A stretch of 64,000 nucleotides of DNA, from positions 124,001 to 188,000 of the forward strand of contig NZ_BDBR01000009.1 of assembly GCF_001613085.1 (NCBI RefSeq), in the 5' to 3' direction. The notes beneath the pieces are model-generated. The model saw nothing but the letters and a program-made list of their open reading frames with translations, was not told the origin of the DNA and did not search any database. The position numbers and the translations under genes were made by a program. Position 1 is the stretch's first letter. Every line of letters begins with the position of its first letter. Positions 45,702 to 54,046 of this stretch are shown here, piece after piece. The DNA comes from Nocardia salmonicida NBRC 13393 (GTDB taxonomy: Bacteria > Actinomycetota > Actinomycetes > Mycobacteriales > Mycobacteriaceae).

Positions 45702-46034
45702 TCAGAGCCGGAAGATCCGCGAACCCACCGCCCAGCCCGCGCTGGACCAGTTCGGTCCGAAGCACGCCACCGTGCCCGCCTGGCCGACGGGCAGGTCCTG
45801 GCGGATCGTGTACGGCCCGACGGCGAAGGGCGCGATGTTGTATCCGATGCAGTCGACCTCGAGCCGGTAGGTGCCCTCGCCGCCGTAACACCCACCGTTG
45901 AACGCCCACGGGCCGTTCATCGACCCCTGGCAGCCGGGATCAGCGGCGGCTGTACCCGCGGCGACGCCGGACAAGGCGATCGCGACGGCCGGAGCGGCCA
46001 GGCACATCGCCACTGCGCGAGCTGAGGTTCTCAT
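45702..46034 (-). CDS. Small secreted Cys-containing protein, 110 aa
   Basis: Signal peptide of about 36 residues (MRTSARAVAMCLAAP, ending GTAAA) and a mature part of about 75 residues with four Cys, likely two disulfides, and many Gly, Trp and Tyr. ATG 46034 is preferred because GGAGC lies 7 bases upstream; a start 27 bases earlier is possible. Function unknown. It lies just upstream of the PhoD gene on the same strand (34-base gap), so the two may be co-transcribed. Confidence 0.65.
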   Translation of the reverse strand: MRTSARAVAMCLAAPAVAIALSGVAAGTAAADPGCQGSMNGPWAFNGGCYGGEGTYRLEVDCIGYNIAPFAVGPYTIRQDLPVGQAGTVACFGPNWSSAGWAVGSRIFRL

Positions 46035-46099
46035 AGACGAGCTCCGATCATCGAGTGTCATGGGTTACATGGGATGTTTCCTCGATAGTTAGCCATGCG

Positions 46100-47560
46100 T
46101 TACACCTTGTCCGCGCGAGCGGCGAGCCCCAAGGCGATATCGATGAGCCCGAAGACGAGCAGACTCACCCCGATGAGCGGGATGAACCACGCGACGGCGA
46201 CCGCGACGCCGGCCAGCGGAACGGTGATCCACAGCGACGTGCGGCGCAGCACTCCACGTCGTGGCGGGACCGGCAGGGCGGCCCTCCGGGTGGGTCGGCG
46301 CTGCCACCACATGCGGTAGCCGAGCGTGATCACGGTGACGAGGCCACCCATGATCGCGAGCAGCAGCAGCTGGTTGGCCAGGCCGAACAGCAGACCCATG
46401 TGGAAGGCGATGCCCCAGTTGGTGAGCTTGGCCATCAGCGGCCAGTCGGCGAACGCCAGTCGATCGGTGACCGTGCCGGTCGACCCGTCGACGGCGAGCG
46501 AATCGACCGTATAGGTGCCGGGCAGGCGCAGTTCCTTGACGCCGAACGCCTTCGCGGGCGTCGCCGGAACGGCGATTTCGGCGCCCTGGGTGATGCCGTT
46601 GGCGCGTGCCGCCTCGTAGACGCGGTCGAGTTGTGCGATCTGAGTCGCGGGGTCGACCGGTGCGGGTGCGGTGTGGCCCGCGCTGTGATGTTCGCTCGGC
46701 GCGGGCACGGCACCGGACTCGGAGCCCGGCAGGGCGACGCTCACCGCGGGCGTGGTCCAGCTGAGTTCTTCGCGCAGCTTCGTGACGTTCTCGCCCGCAT
46801 AGGTCGACCAGGTCATGCCGGTGGCGGAGAGCAGCAGTACTACGGGCAGGATCCAGACCCCGATCGCGCCGTGCCAGTTCATCTTTCGACGCTTCGGCTG
46901 GGAAAGATCCGGCTTGAGCAACCACTGCGCGGATCCGCGCTCGCGCCGCTTACGGACCCGATGCACCCACAGCACCAGCCCGAACAGCGCGATCACCCAC
47001 AGCCACGACGCGGCCAGTTCGCTGTAGAGCCTGCCGGGTTCGCCCAGGTGCAGGCTGCGATGGAACTCGCTGAGCCAGGTGCGCAGCGGCAGCGCGCCAC
47101 CGCTTCCGTAGACCACGGACTCGCCGACCGGCTGGGCGGTGTGCGGGTCGACGAACACCGACAGCCGCTCGGAATCACCGAGCGTCGGATCGTTGAACAG
47201 GACGCGAGTGGTATCACCCGCGTTCGGGGCTGGAGCGACGGCGACCAGCGTGAGGTCAGGGCGGGCCGCGACAGCCGCGCCGACCTGGGCGGACAGCGCC
47301 TGATCGGGACCGGTCGTCTCGACCGTCAACAGGTCACGCGAGACGAACCCTTCGATCGTCGGCGCGATCGCGTACAGCGCGCCGGTGAGCGCGGCGATCA
47401 GGATGAACGGGGCGACGAAGATCCCCGCGTAGAAGTGCAGGCGCATGGCCAGCGGATAGAGGTGGCGGCCCCGGCGTGCGCCGGAGCGCGGACTGTCACC
47501 GGAGATCGGTGGTGCCGAGGGGGAGTTCTCCTCGACCGGACGAGTGTCCGTGATGCTCAT
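46100..47560 (-). CDS. PepSY-domain membrane protein (PepSY_TM, metal/respiration associated)
   Basis: 486 residues. Four or five membrane helices, typical for PepSY_TM proteins: the first with RLHFYAGIFVAPFILI, then a PepSY extracytoplasmic domain, EFHRSLHLGEPGR, KMNWHGAIGVW, a second PepSY-like part and C-terminal helices. A His-rich loop SEHHSAGHT lies near residue 290. Relatives occur with iron-siderophore reductases and copper genes. The upstream small membrane gene probably belongs to the same unit. Confidence 0.85.
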   Translation of the reverse strand: MSITDTRPVEENSPSAPPISGDSPRSGARRGRHLYPLAMRLHFYAGIFVAPFILIAALTGALYAIAPTIEGFVSRDLLTVETTGPDQALSAQVGAAVAARPDLTLVAVAPAPNAGDTTRVLFNDPTLGDSERLSVFVDPHTAQPVGESVVYGSGGALPLRTWLSEFHRSLHLGEPGRLYSELAASWLWVIALFGLVLWVHRVRKRRERGSAQWLLKPDLSQPKRRKMNWHGAIGVWILPVVLLLSATGMTWSTYAGENVTKLREELSWTTPAVSVALPGSESGAVPAPSEHHSAGHTAPAPVDPATQIAQLDRVYEAARANGITQGAEIAVPATPAKAFGVKELRLPGTYTVDSLAVDGSTGTVTDRLAFADWPLMAKLTNWGIAFHMGLLFGLANQLLLLAIMGGLVTVITLGYRMWWQRRPTRRAALPVPPRRGVLRRTSLWITVPLAGVAVAVAWFIPLIGVSLLVFGLIDIALGLAARADKV

Positions 47561-47760
47561 GCTGATTCATTTCTGGAGTACTGGAATCCGGTGCGCGCGG
47601 ATCGGGGCGAACGCGGCCGACCGACGCCGCACGTCGACCACTTCGCTCATCTCGAGAGATCTGGCTCAGCGGGTGACGTCGGCACATTGGGTCGACAACG
47701 AGGCGCGTGTTCGATACGCGGACAGCGCACGACGAGTTCGTGCACCGGGTGAGGGAAAAG

Positions 47761-48321
47761 TCAGAAAGGAATCGCGAGCGGGGGAGCGCGGGTGCGCAGC
47801 GATGTCGTGGCGAAGATTCGCAGGACGACGCGATCGCGGTGGGCCAGGCGCAACGGCGCCGGGTCGGGAACGCGGGGAGTGCGGTAGCGCAGCGGCAGAA
47901 TGCGCGCGAGGGCGGCGCTGCCGATCCGGTAGGCGGCCTCGGCGCCGACGATGACGACGGCGGCGAGCAGCGCCGCGACGGTGTGGGCGGTGAGCATGCC
48001 GAGGCCGAGGGAATCGTCGGCCGAGTGCGAGTGCCCGGACCAGCTCATCGTGGTGTGGCCGATCAGCTGACCGCCCAACAACACCGCCGCCAGACCGAGC
48101 GCACCGTCGCGCAGCGGCCCGACCCCGGCGACGAGCGCGCCGACCACCGCCGAGGCCGCCGCCAGCAACACCATCGCCGTGCTACCCGGCAGCGTCCCAC
48201 CGGCGGCCACCCCGTGCGCCGCCAGCGACAGCGCACCCGACATCGAGCCCGCGCAGGCACCGCGCAGCCGCGCGCCGAAAGCACGCGACGGCGCGGACGC
48301 CTGCTCGAACCCGATGATCAC
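47761..48321 (-). CDS. Small integral membrane protein with His-rich loop, 186 aa
   Basis: Starts at GTG 48321. Four hydrophobic segments (about 25-50, 52-80, 80-100, 112-135), with WSGHSHSADD in an external loop and an Arg-rich tail. The sequence resembles small actinobacterial membrane proteins adjacent to PepSY or copper genes, but no family name is certain. No ribosome site; a -10 TACTAT is 6 bases upstream, so the mRNA may be leaderless. 200 bases upstream of the PepSY gene on the same strand. Confidence 0.65.
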   Translation of the reverse strand: MIIGFEQASAPSRAFGARLRGACAGSMSGALSLAAHGVAAGGTLPGSTAMVLLAAASAVVGALVAGVGPLRDGALGLAAVLLGGQLIGHTTMSWSGHSHSADDSLGLGMLTAHTVAALLAAVVIVGAEAAYRIGSAALARILPLRYRTPRVPDPAPLRLAHRDRVVLRIFATTSLRTRAPPLAIPF

Positions 48322-48327
48322 GCGCTG

Positions 48328-48333
48328 ATAGTA
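48328..48333 (-). promoter_or_regulatory. -10 element of a leaderless gene
   Basis: TACTAT on the minus strand, 6 bases before the GTG of the four-helix protein gene; no Shine-Dalgarno. Confidence 0.4.
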
Positions 48334-48376
48334 GTCGACCGGGATACCCGGCCCAGGTCAGACGGTCGAAACGAGC

Positions 48377-50035
48377 TCAGTCCGCGTCGACTGCCATCTC
48401 GGTGAGCGGCTTGCGCAGCAGTTTGCCGGTCGCGTTGCGAGGCAGTTCGTCGACGAAGATCACCTCGCGCGGCACCTTGTAACGGGCCAGGTTCTCACGG
48501 ACGTAGTCCTTGATCTCCTTGGCGTCACGCTTGGAATCCGGGCCGGGCACCACGATCGCGCGCAGCCGTTTGCCGTAGTCGTGGTCGTCGACGCCGACCA
48601 CTGCCGCCTCGAACACGTCGGCGCGACCCGCGATGAGGTTCTCCACCTCCAGGGGGAAGACGTTCTCGCCGCCGGAAACGATCATGTCGTCGTCGCGGCC
48701 GTCGATGTAGAGCAGGCCGTCGGCGTCGAAATGACCCACGTCGCCGCTGGACATCATCCCGTCGACCATCTCCTTGGTCCGCCCGTCGGTGTAGCCGGTG
48801 AACGCGAAACCGTTGTCGACGAAGATCGTGCCGGTGACATTCGGCGCGGTGATCGGCTTGCGGTTCTCGTCGAGCAACACGATCCGGATGCCGACCGGCG
48901 CCTTGCCCGCGGTGGTCGGCGCCTTGCGCAGATCCTCCGGGGTGGCCACGGTCATCACGGCGCATTCGGTGGAGCCGTAGAGGTTGTAGAGCGAATCACC
49001 GAAGTAGTCGAGGGTGCGGGTCACCACGTCGGGCGCGATCGCCGAGCCTGCGGCGAAGATGACCTTCATCGTCGACGGGTCGTACTTCGCCAGGACCTGC
49101 TCGTCCAGATCGAGGATGCGCTGCAGCATCGTGGGCACCACGACCAGCGAATCCGCCTTGTACTTCACCACGTTGGCCAGGGTCTGCTCCGGATCGAACC
49201 GGCGCTGCTGGAAGATGACCCGGTTACCCAGGGCGAGCCCGAGGGTGAACTGCGACAGGCCGGTGCCGTGGAAGATCGGCGCCGCCATGATCATGGTGCC
49301 GTTGTTGGGCAGCGGCACCCGATCCACGAACTGCGCCGAGGCGAACGGGCTCACCTTGTCGCGCGGTGCGCCCTTGGGAGTGCCGGTGGTGCCGCTGGTC
49401 AGGATCACCATGCCGCCGGGCTTGGCCGGCGCGGTGATCGCGGCCGTCGAACGGTCCGCCGACAGCGAGGCCACGGTCGGGATCGACGGGTCGGCGCCGT
49501 GCGCTTCGTCGACCCAGGTGAGTACGCGCGGGATCTCGGTGGGGATGGCGCTCATCAGGTCGAGGAACTCGCTGTCGTGCAGCACCGCCTTGACCTTCTC
49601 GCGGGCGGCCACGTCGGCGAACTGCGGCTTGGCGAACCCGGTGTTCATCAGCACCGCGCGCACGCCGAGCTTGCCCGCCGCGAGCAGGCTCAACACCATG
49701 CCGCGATGGTCGCGGGCCAGCACGGCGATCACGTCGCCCTCGTTGATTCCGCTCGCGCGCAGGCCGCGGGCGAAGGCGTTGGACTGTGCGTCGAGTTCGC
49801 CGAAGGTGATCTCACCCAGTTCGTCGACGATCGCGCCCGCCTGCGGCCTGCTCTGCGCGGCATGCATGACGACGCCGGCGAACGGGCCGAACTTCGAGAC
49901 ATTGCGGAACGAACGGGCGGCGTGGTCGAGGCGCAGCGGGTTGAACAGCTTGCGATCCACCATGACCTTGACGCCGAGCGCGAAGTCACCGGCACGTCGG
50001 GCGGAGGAACCTAGCGCGGGCAGAGACAGAGACAT
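48377..50035 (-). CDS. Acyl-CoA synthetase (FadD-type), copy 1
   Basis: 552 residues. ANL-superfamily adenylating enzyme: P-loop LTSGTTGTPKGAP near 220, YGSTE A5 motif, GRDDDMIVSGGENV (A8) and PRNATGK with the catalytic Lys near the end. Activates a carboxylic acid as acyl-AMP and then acyl-CoA; chain length not predictable. The ATG at 50035 has GGAAGG 7 bases before it, so the 29-residue longer form was rejected. It is about half identical, by eye, to the next gene. Confidence 0.9.
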   Translation of the reverse strand: MSLSLPALGSSARRAGDFALGVKVMVDRKLFNPLRLDHAARSFRNVSKFGPFAGVVMHAAQSRPQAGAIVDELGEITFGELDAQSNAFARGLRASGINEGDVIAVLARDHRGMVLSLLAAGKLGVRAVLMNTGFAKPQFADVAAREKVKAVLHDSEFLDLMSAIPTEIPRVLTWVDEAHGADPSIPTVASLSADRSTAAITAPAKPGGMVILTSGTTGTPKGAPRDKVSPFASAQFVDRVPLPNNGTMIMAAPIFHGTGLSQFTLGLALGNRVIFQQRRFDPEQTLANVVKYKADSLVVVPTMLQRILDLDEQVLAKYDPSTMKVIFAAGSAIAPDVVTRTLDYFGDSLYNLYGSTECAVMTVATPEDLRKAPTTAGKAPVGIRIVLLDENRKPITAPNVTGTIFVDNGFAFTGYTDGRTKEMVDGMMSSGDVGHFDADGLLYIDGRDDDMIVSGGENVFPLEVENLIAGRADVFEAAVVGVDDHDYGKRLRAIVVPGPDSKRDAKEIKDYVRENLARYKVPREVIFVDELPRNATGKLLRKPLTEMAVDAD

Positions 50036-50162
50036 CGAACAGCCTTCCGGCAGACCGAGCCCACGCAGAACCGCAGGCCGGACCGCGTCTTCGAGATCCA
50101 GTGCTGTCGCCAACACTAGCAAGCGATCCGGCCGCGCTGTCTACTCCGTGTCGGCCAGGGGC

Positions 50163-51791
50163 CTATCCCTGTGAGACCTCATAGTCGATGAGGGTGCGGC
50201 GCACGATCTTGCCGGTGGCGTTGCGGGGCAGTTCGTCGAGGAAGACCACCTCGCGCGGCACCTTGAACCTGGCCAGGTTCGCCTTCACGTGCGCCTGGAG
50301 TTCGGCTGCCTCGACGGTGTGACCTTCTTCGAGAACGACGAAGGCGCGCAAGCGTTTTCCGAATTCCGGGTCGTCGACGCCGACCACCGCCACGTCGAAG
50401 ATCTCTGGCCGCTCGACCAGCAGGTTCTCGACTTCCTGCGGGTACACGTTCTCGCCACCGGAGACGATCATGTCGTCGTCGCGGCCGTCGACCATGAGCA
50501 GCCCGGAGTCGGTGAAATGGCCCATGTCGCCGCTGGACATGAAACCGTCGATGATCTGCTTGTGCCTGCCGTCGGTGTAGCCCTCGAACGGCGCGCCACT
50601 GCGCACGAAGATCCGGGCGCGGGTGCCGGGTGTGCGGACCGGCTGGTCCTGATCGTCGTAGAGGCGGACCTCGCAGGTGATCGGCGACCGGCCGACCGTG
50701 CCCGGCGCTTCCGCCAGCTCGGCCGGGTTCGCGATGGTCGCGATCGCCACCTCGGTCGACCCGTAGAGGTTGTAGAGCACCGGTCCGAAGACCTCGGTGG
50801 CGCGGATGCACAGCTCGGGGGTAAGCGCGGAACCGGCGAACAGGATCACCTTCAGCGACGACAGATCGTATTTCGCGTGGACCTCCGGCGGCAGCTCGGT
50901 CATCCGGTGCAGCATCGTCGGTACGCAGACGAGCATCTCGACCTTGTGCTCGGCGATCGCGGCGAGGGTGGCCTCGGCGTCGAATCGACGGCGCATGACG
51001 ATCTTGTTCGACAGGATCGTGTTGACCAGCCAGGTGCCGAGGCCCGTGCTGTGGAAGATCGGCGACACGATCATCGCCGTTCCCCGCCGGGGGAAGGGTA
51101 TGCGGTCGACGAACTGGGCGGTGGCCATCGGCGTGACCTTGGTGCGCGGTGCGCCCTTCGGCAGGCCGGTCGTGCCGCTGGTGAGGATGATGAAGCCGCC
51201 CGGCTTGCTCGGCGCGGGCAGATCATCGGTGGAATTTCCCGCGATGAGGTCATCGAATGTCGTCGCACCAGAAGGAAGCTCGGTGCCTTCGTCGACCCAG
51301 GTGAGATAGCGCGGTAGATCGTCGGGTAAGGCGTCGAGCAGGCCGAGGAACTCGCTGTCGTGCAGCACCGCGCGGACGTTCTCGCGTGCGCACACCTCGG
51401 CGAACTGGGGCTTGGCGAAGCCGGTGTTCATCAGCGCGATCCGCGCACCCAGCTTGCCCGCCGCGATCATCGACATGATCAGGCCGCGGTGATCGCGGGC
51501 CAGCACGGCGATGACCGTGCCCTCGCCGATGCCCTTTTCGCGCAGGCCGCGGGCGATGGCGGTGGACTGCTGGTCGAGTTCGCGGTAGGTGAGCTCACCG
51601 CGCTCGTCCACGAGGGCCACCTGATCGGGGGCGATCCGGGCCGAATGGCGCACGAGGGTGGCCTGCGGGCCGTAGATCTTGGATTCCTTCATCGTCCGCA
51701 GTGTCTCGAGCGGCGTCTTGGGGTCGGAGACCCCGCGTGCGCGCAGCACGCCGAGCGCCTTCACGCTTTCGAGCAGATGTGACACGTTCAC
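50163..51791 (-). CDS. Acyl-CoA synthetase (FadD-type), copy 2
   Basis: 542 residues with LTSGTTGLPKGAP, LYGSTEVAIAT, GRDDDMIVSGGENV and PRNATGK. The middle of the protein matches copy 1 over long stretches (for example AVLARDHRG, LMNTGFAKPQFA and HDSEFL), so the two are tandem paralogues separated by 127 bases. Divergence is strongest at the N-terminus and at the acyl-pocket residues, suggesting different acyl preferences. Confidence 0.9.
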   Translation of the reverse strand: MNVSHLLESVKALGVLRARGVSDPKTPLETLRTMKESKIYGPQATLVRHSARIAPDQVALVDERGELTYRELDQQSTAIARGLREKGIGEGTVIAVLARDHRGLIMSMIAAGKLGARIALMNTGFAKPQFAEVCARENVRAVLHDSEFLGLLDALPDDLPRYLTWVDEGTELPSGATTFDDLIAGNSTDDLPAPSKPGGFIILTSGTTGLPKGAPRTKVTPMATAQFVDRIPFPRRGTAMIVSPIFHSTGLGTWLVNTILSNKIVMRRRFDAEATLAAIAEHKVEMLVCVPTMLHRMTELPPEVHAKYDLSSLKVILFAGSALTPELCIRATEVFGPVLYNLYGSTEVAIATIANPAELAEAPGTVGRSPITCEVRLYDDQDQPVRTPGTRARIFVRSGAPFEGYTDGRHKQIIDGFMSSGDMGHFTDSGLLMVDGRDDDMIVSGGENVYPQEVENLLVERPEIFDVAVVGVDDPEFGKRLRAFVVLEEGHTVEAAELQAHVKANLARFKVPREVVFLDELPRNATGKIVRRTLIDYEVSQG

Positions 51792-51892
51792 TCGACTACC
51801 TCCGCTGATGTGATCACTCGACGCTCACCGTAGCAGTCGATGTGCCTTGCGTCACAGTAGTCTAACCGGGCAATTGGGACATCTCCACAAGA

Positions 51893-52408
51893 TCAGCGCT
51901 GGGCCGCCGCCAGCACCGCGAGGAGCGGGACGAGCCTGCCCTCCGGCACCTCGAAACGGCCCAAGCCCGCGGTCTGCAACCAGCCGACGGCGGCCAGCTG
52001 GCGCAGGTGCTGGTAGATCTCGGGCGAGGTGCCCAATTCCGCGATGGCGGCGAGATCGGCGGCGGTTCTGCGTCCGTAGACGATTTCCTGAAGCAGCCGC
52101 AGACGAACCGGATCGGCAAGTGCGGCAAGGCAATTGGCCGCCTCGATGGTCCACACGTCACCGACGATGGCGTCGGTGGGGTACTGCGCTTGCCAATCGA
52201 ATCGCTCGCCGGTGGGCAGTTGCAGAGCGCCCGCCAGCAGCACACCGCCGGTGCGTTTGCCCGCATCGGCGAATTCCTGCCGCAGGCGTGCCACCGCCCA
52301 CGGCAGCTGCGCGTCCTCGGGCCGCACGCTCTCCAGCGCGGCAACACGGCGTTCCAGTTCTTCGAGTCGGTCGACCAGATCCTCCACGTCGGTCAACCTA
52401 CGCCACAC
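51893..52408 (-). CDS. ArsR-like winged-helix regulator with N-terminal coiled coil
   Basis: 171 residues from GTG 52408. A coiled coil (DVEDLVDRLEELERRVAALE, about 7-26) precedes a winged helix with LADPVRLRLLQEIVYG and TSPEIYQHLRQLAAVGWL. No metal-binding CxC motif is seen, so the signal is unknown. Located 101 bases upstream of the tandem fadD genes on the same strand and thus a candidate regulator of them. Confidence 0.75.
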   Translation of the reverse strand: MWRRLTDVEDLVDRLEELERRVAALESVRPEDAQLPWAVARLRQEFADAGKRTGGVLLAGALQLPTGERFDWQAQYPTDAIVGDVWTIEAANCLAALADPVRLRLLQEIVYGRRTAADLAAIAELGTSPEIYQHLRQLAAVGWLQTAGLGRFEVPEGRLVPLLAVLAAAQR

Positions 52409-52441
52409 CGAAGCTGTTGCGCTGCATCATCGAAACGACAA

Positions 52442-52473
52442 CGCACCCCGGGACCGAGTGGACCCGGGGTGCG
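52442..52473 (-). terminator. Terminator of the secreted-protein gene
   Basis: 11-bp perfect stem (52442-52452 with 52463-52473), 10-base loop; on the minus strand it is followed by TTGTCGTTT. It lies 12 bases after the stop of the secreted-protein gene. Confidence 0.7.
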
Positions 52474-52485
52474 AGTGGACCAGAG

Positions 52486-53118
52486 TCAACGCGTGACAGC
52501 GCCGAACGAGGGCTGCTGGATCGTGCCGAGCTGGTAGGCGAACCCGTCCGGGTGCGCCTCGTCGACGGGCACCGGCCAGCGGTGCCACAGGTTGCCGTAG
52601 ACCGCGGCCACGATGAGCCCGCCGCCGGTGTTCAGCGGCGCGGTGCGGATGGTGGTGTCGACCGGCACGTCCTGGTGTTCGTTCAGGACCGCGGTGCCGC
52701 TCTGCCCGTTGGACAGATTCAGCCACATGACCTCGAGCTTGGCGGCACCCTGATTGGGCGAGATGGTGCCCGGCCCGCCGAAGAAGCCGAAGCGGAAGCC
52801 GTCGATATCGAGGGCGATGCCCGAGCCGTACACCCCGGGTCCGCTGCCGTTCTGGCCGACATCGGAGGTCGCGGGGATCTGGAACGGCTGCGCGGGCAGT
52901 GCGACGTCGACCTTGCCCTTTGCGGTGAGCTGGTCGAGGGCGGCGAGTGCGCCCGGATTGTTCGCCACCGAGGTGCGCAGCTGCGAGACGGCCGAGGCCA
53001 CATCGACAGTCTGTGGCTTCGGATCCGCGACCGCGGGGCCCGCGAAGACGATGGCGACGGCGGCCGACGTGACGGCTACCGCGGTGGTGAAGCGACGCAT
53101 GAAACTCAGATGATGCAT
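52486..53118 (-). CDS. Secreted protein of unknown function, 210 aa
   Basis: Starts MHHLSFMRRFTTAV with GAGGAGAG before the ATG. Signal peptide to about residue 33 (ending GPAVA), then a mature domain of about 175 residues with alternating beta-type segments (ALDIDGFRFGFFGG, GTAVLNEHQDVP, GGGLIVAAVYGNLWHRWP). No Cys, no catalytic signature. A C-terminal helix is lacking, so it is probably a soluble beta-rich envelope protein. Confidence 0.7.
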   Translation of the reverse strand: MHHLSFMRRFTTAVAVTSAAVAIVFAGPAVADPKPQTVDVASAVSQLRTSVANNPGALAALDQLTAKGKVDVALPAQPFQIPATSDVGQNGSGPGVYGSGIALDIDGFRFGFFGGPGTISPNQGAAKLEVMWLNLSNGQSGTAVLNEHQDVPVDTTIRTAPLNTGGGLIVAAVYGNLWHRWPVPVDEAHPDGFAYQLGTIQQPSFGAVTR

Positions 53119-53246
53119 AACCAGCTCTCCTCGAGTGTTCCTGGTGCAGCTTTCCCTGGTAATTCGTCCGCTGTGCACCGTACCGACAGCGGATGTGGGC
53201 TCCGTCACTACCCCGGGAAAGCCGAATTCAGAACCTCTGGAATGGG

Positions 53247-53624
53247 CTATGGCATGTTCGCGATCTCTACTTTGTAACCGCGATACAGCTCGGGTTTGGC
53301 GGTGAGGATCGGCATGTCCAGATTCTGCGCGGTGAACACCACGGGCGCGATCAGCGGCCAGTCGAGGTGGTCGTCGACGATGGGCACCGTGGTGCCGATG
53401 CGGATGGCGGTGGGCGCGTCGAGTTCGGCCCAGCGCACGGCGACGCGATTGTCGAGCAGGCGGCCGAGTTCGTCGATGTTGTCGACGGCGCGCATCGCGG
53501 CCATCAGGCTCACGGTGGGCACCACCAGGATTCGGCGCTGCTGGGTGAACTGGCGCATGATCACCTGCCCGAACAGCGGCGACAAGGCCAGCGAGGTGAG
53601 CGCGGTGTGATCGGCGACGCTCAC
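53247..53624 (-). CDS. Putative toxin of a Phd-type module, PIN-like, 125 aa
   Basis: GTG start overlapping the antitoxin stop by 4 bases (GTGA). The last third (LIAPVVFTAQNLDMPILTAKPELYR ends in VEIANMP; read as separate segments) resembles the C-terminal strand-helix-strand of VapC/PIN proteins. However, the first conserved Asp of PIN nucleases near the N-terminus is not evident. No RelE, Doc or MazF features are visible. Assignment as toxin rests mainly on context. Confidence 0.5.
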   Translation of the reverse strand: MSVADHTALTSLALSPLFGQVIMRQFTQQRRILVVPTVSLMAAMRAVDNIDELGRLLDNRVAVRWAELDAPTAIRIGTTVPIVDDHLDWPLIAPVVFTAQNLDMPILTAKPELYRGYKVEIANMP

Positions 53625-53923
53625 TGCTGACTGTCCAGCGCGCCCATCAGCTTGCTCAGTTTGGCTTGCGCCTCGGCGATGTCCTCCGCGGAATGCTGGG
53701 TGATCCTGGCGTCGAGCTTGCCCAGGATCTGTTCGCGGAGATCATCGTTGAAGTACGCGGGGGGCAACGCCCCGTGCCGCAACACCCCAGCGGGTACCAC
53801 CGCGACCAATTCTTTCCCCTCCCGCGTCACGATCACCGGCCGTCCGCTCGCGGACACCCCGTCGAAAACACTGCCCAGCTGACCACGTAACTCGGTCAGG
53901 GGCACACTGTCGTAATCGGCCAT
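53621..53923 (-). CDS. Phd/YefM-family antitoxin
   Basis: 100 residues starting MADYDSVPLTELRGQLGSVFD. The N-terminal DNA-binding fold of Phd/YefM is recognisable, with SGRPVIVTREGKELVAVVP as its strands; a long helical C-terminus would wrap the toxin. ATG 53923 was chosen; the 16-residue upstream extension runs through the operator palindrome. Likely represses its own operon through the palindrome immediately upstream. Confidence 0.8.
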   Translation of the reverse strand: MADYDSVPLTELRGQLGSVFDGVSASGRPVIVTREGKELVAVVPAGVLRHGALPPAYFNDDLREQILGKLDARITQHSAEDIAEAQAKLSKLMGALDSQQ

Positions 53924-53929
53924 AGTCAA

Positions 53930-53949
53930 CTGTACATGGTGGTGTACAG
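53930..53949. promoter_or_regulatory. Palindromic operator of the antitoxin-toxin operon
   Basis: CTGTACA-tggtgg-TGTACAG: 7-bp arms (53930-53936, 53943-53949), 6-base spacer, ending 6 bases upstream of the antitoxin ATG. Phd-type antitoxins bind such repeats to autoregulate. Confidence 0.7.
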
Positions 53950-53994
53950 CCGATCGATGATTTCGCTGCAAGGGGCCGGAGTCGAAGAGAACGC

Positions 53995-54031
53995 CGACGG
54001 CCCGCCGGAACGGTGATCCGGCGGGCCGTCG
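53995..54031 (-). terminator. Terminator of the AurF-like oxygenase gene
   Basis: 15-bp perfect stem (53995-54009 with 54017-54031), 7-base loop, 16 bases after the oxygenase stop. Minus-strand continuation is GCGTTCTCTTC. Confidence 0.75.
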
Positions 54032-54046
54032 TACTCACTCGATCAC

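Noticed and set aside
44402..45901. 499-codon plus-strand open frame opposite the PhoD phosphatase
   Set aside because: Low-complexity Gly/Val/Glu-rich shadow; the minus strand has Tat signal and all metal-binding motifs.
46055..47752. 565-codon plus-strand open frame opposite the PepSY gene
   Set aside because: Antisense shadow with charged low-complexity translation.
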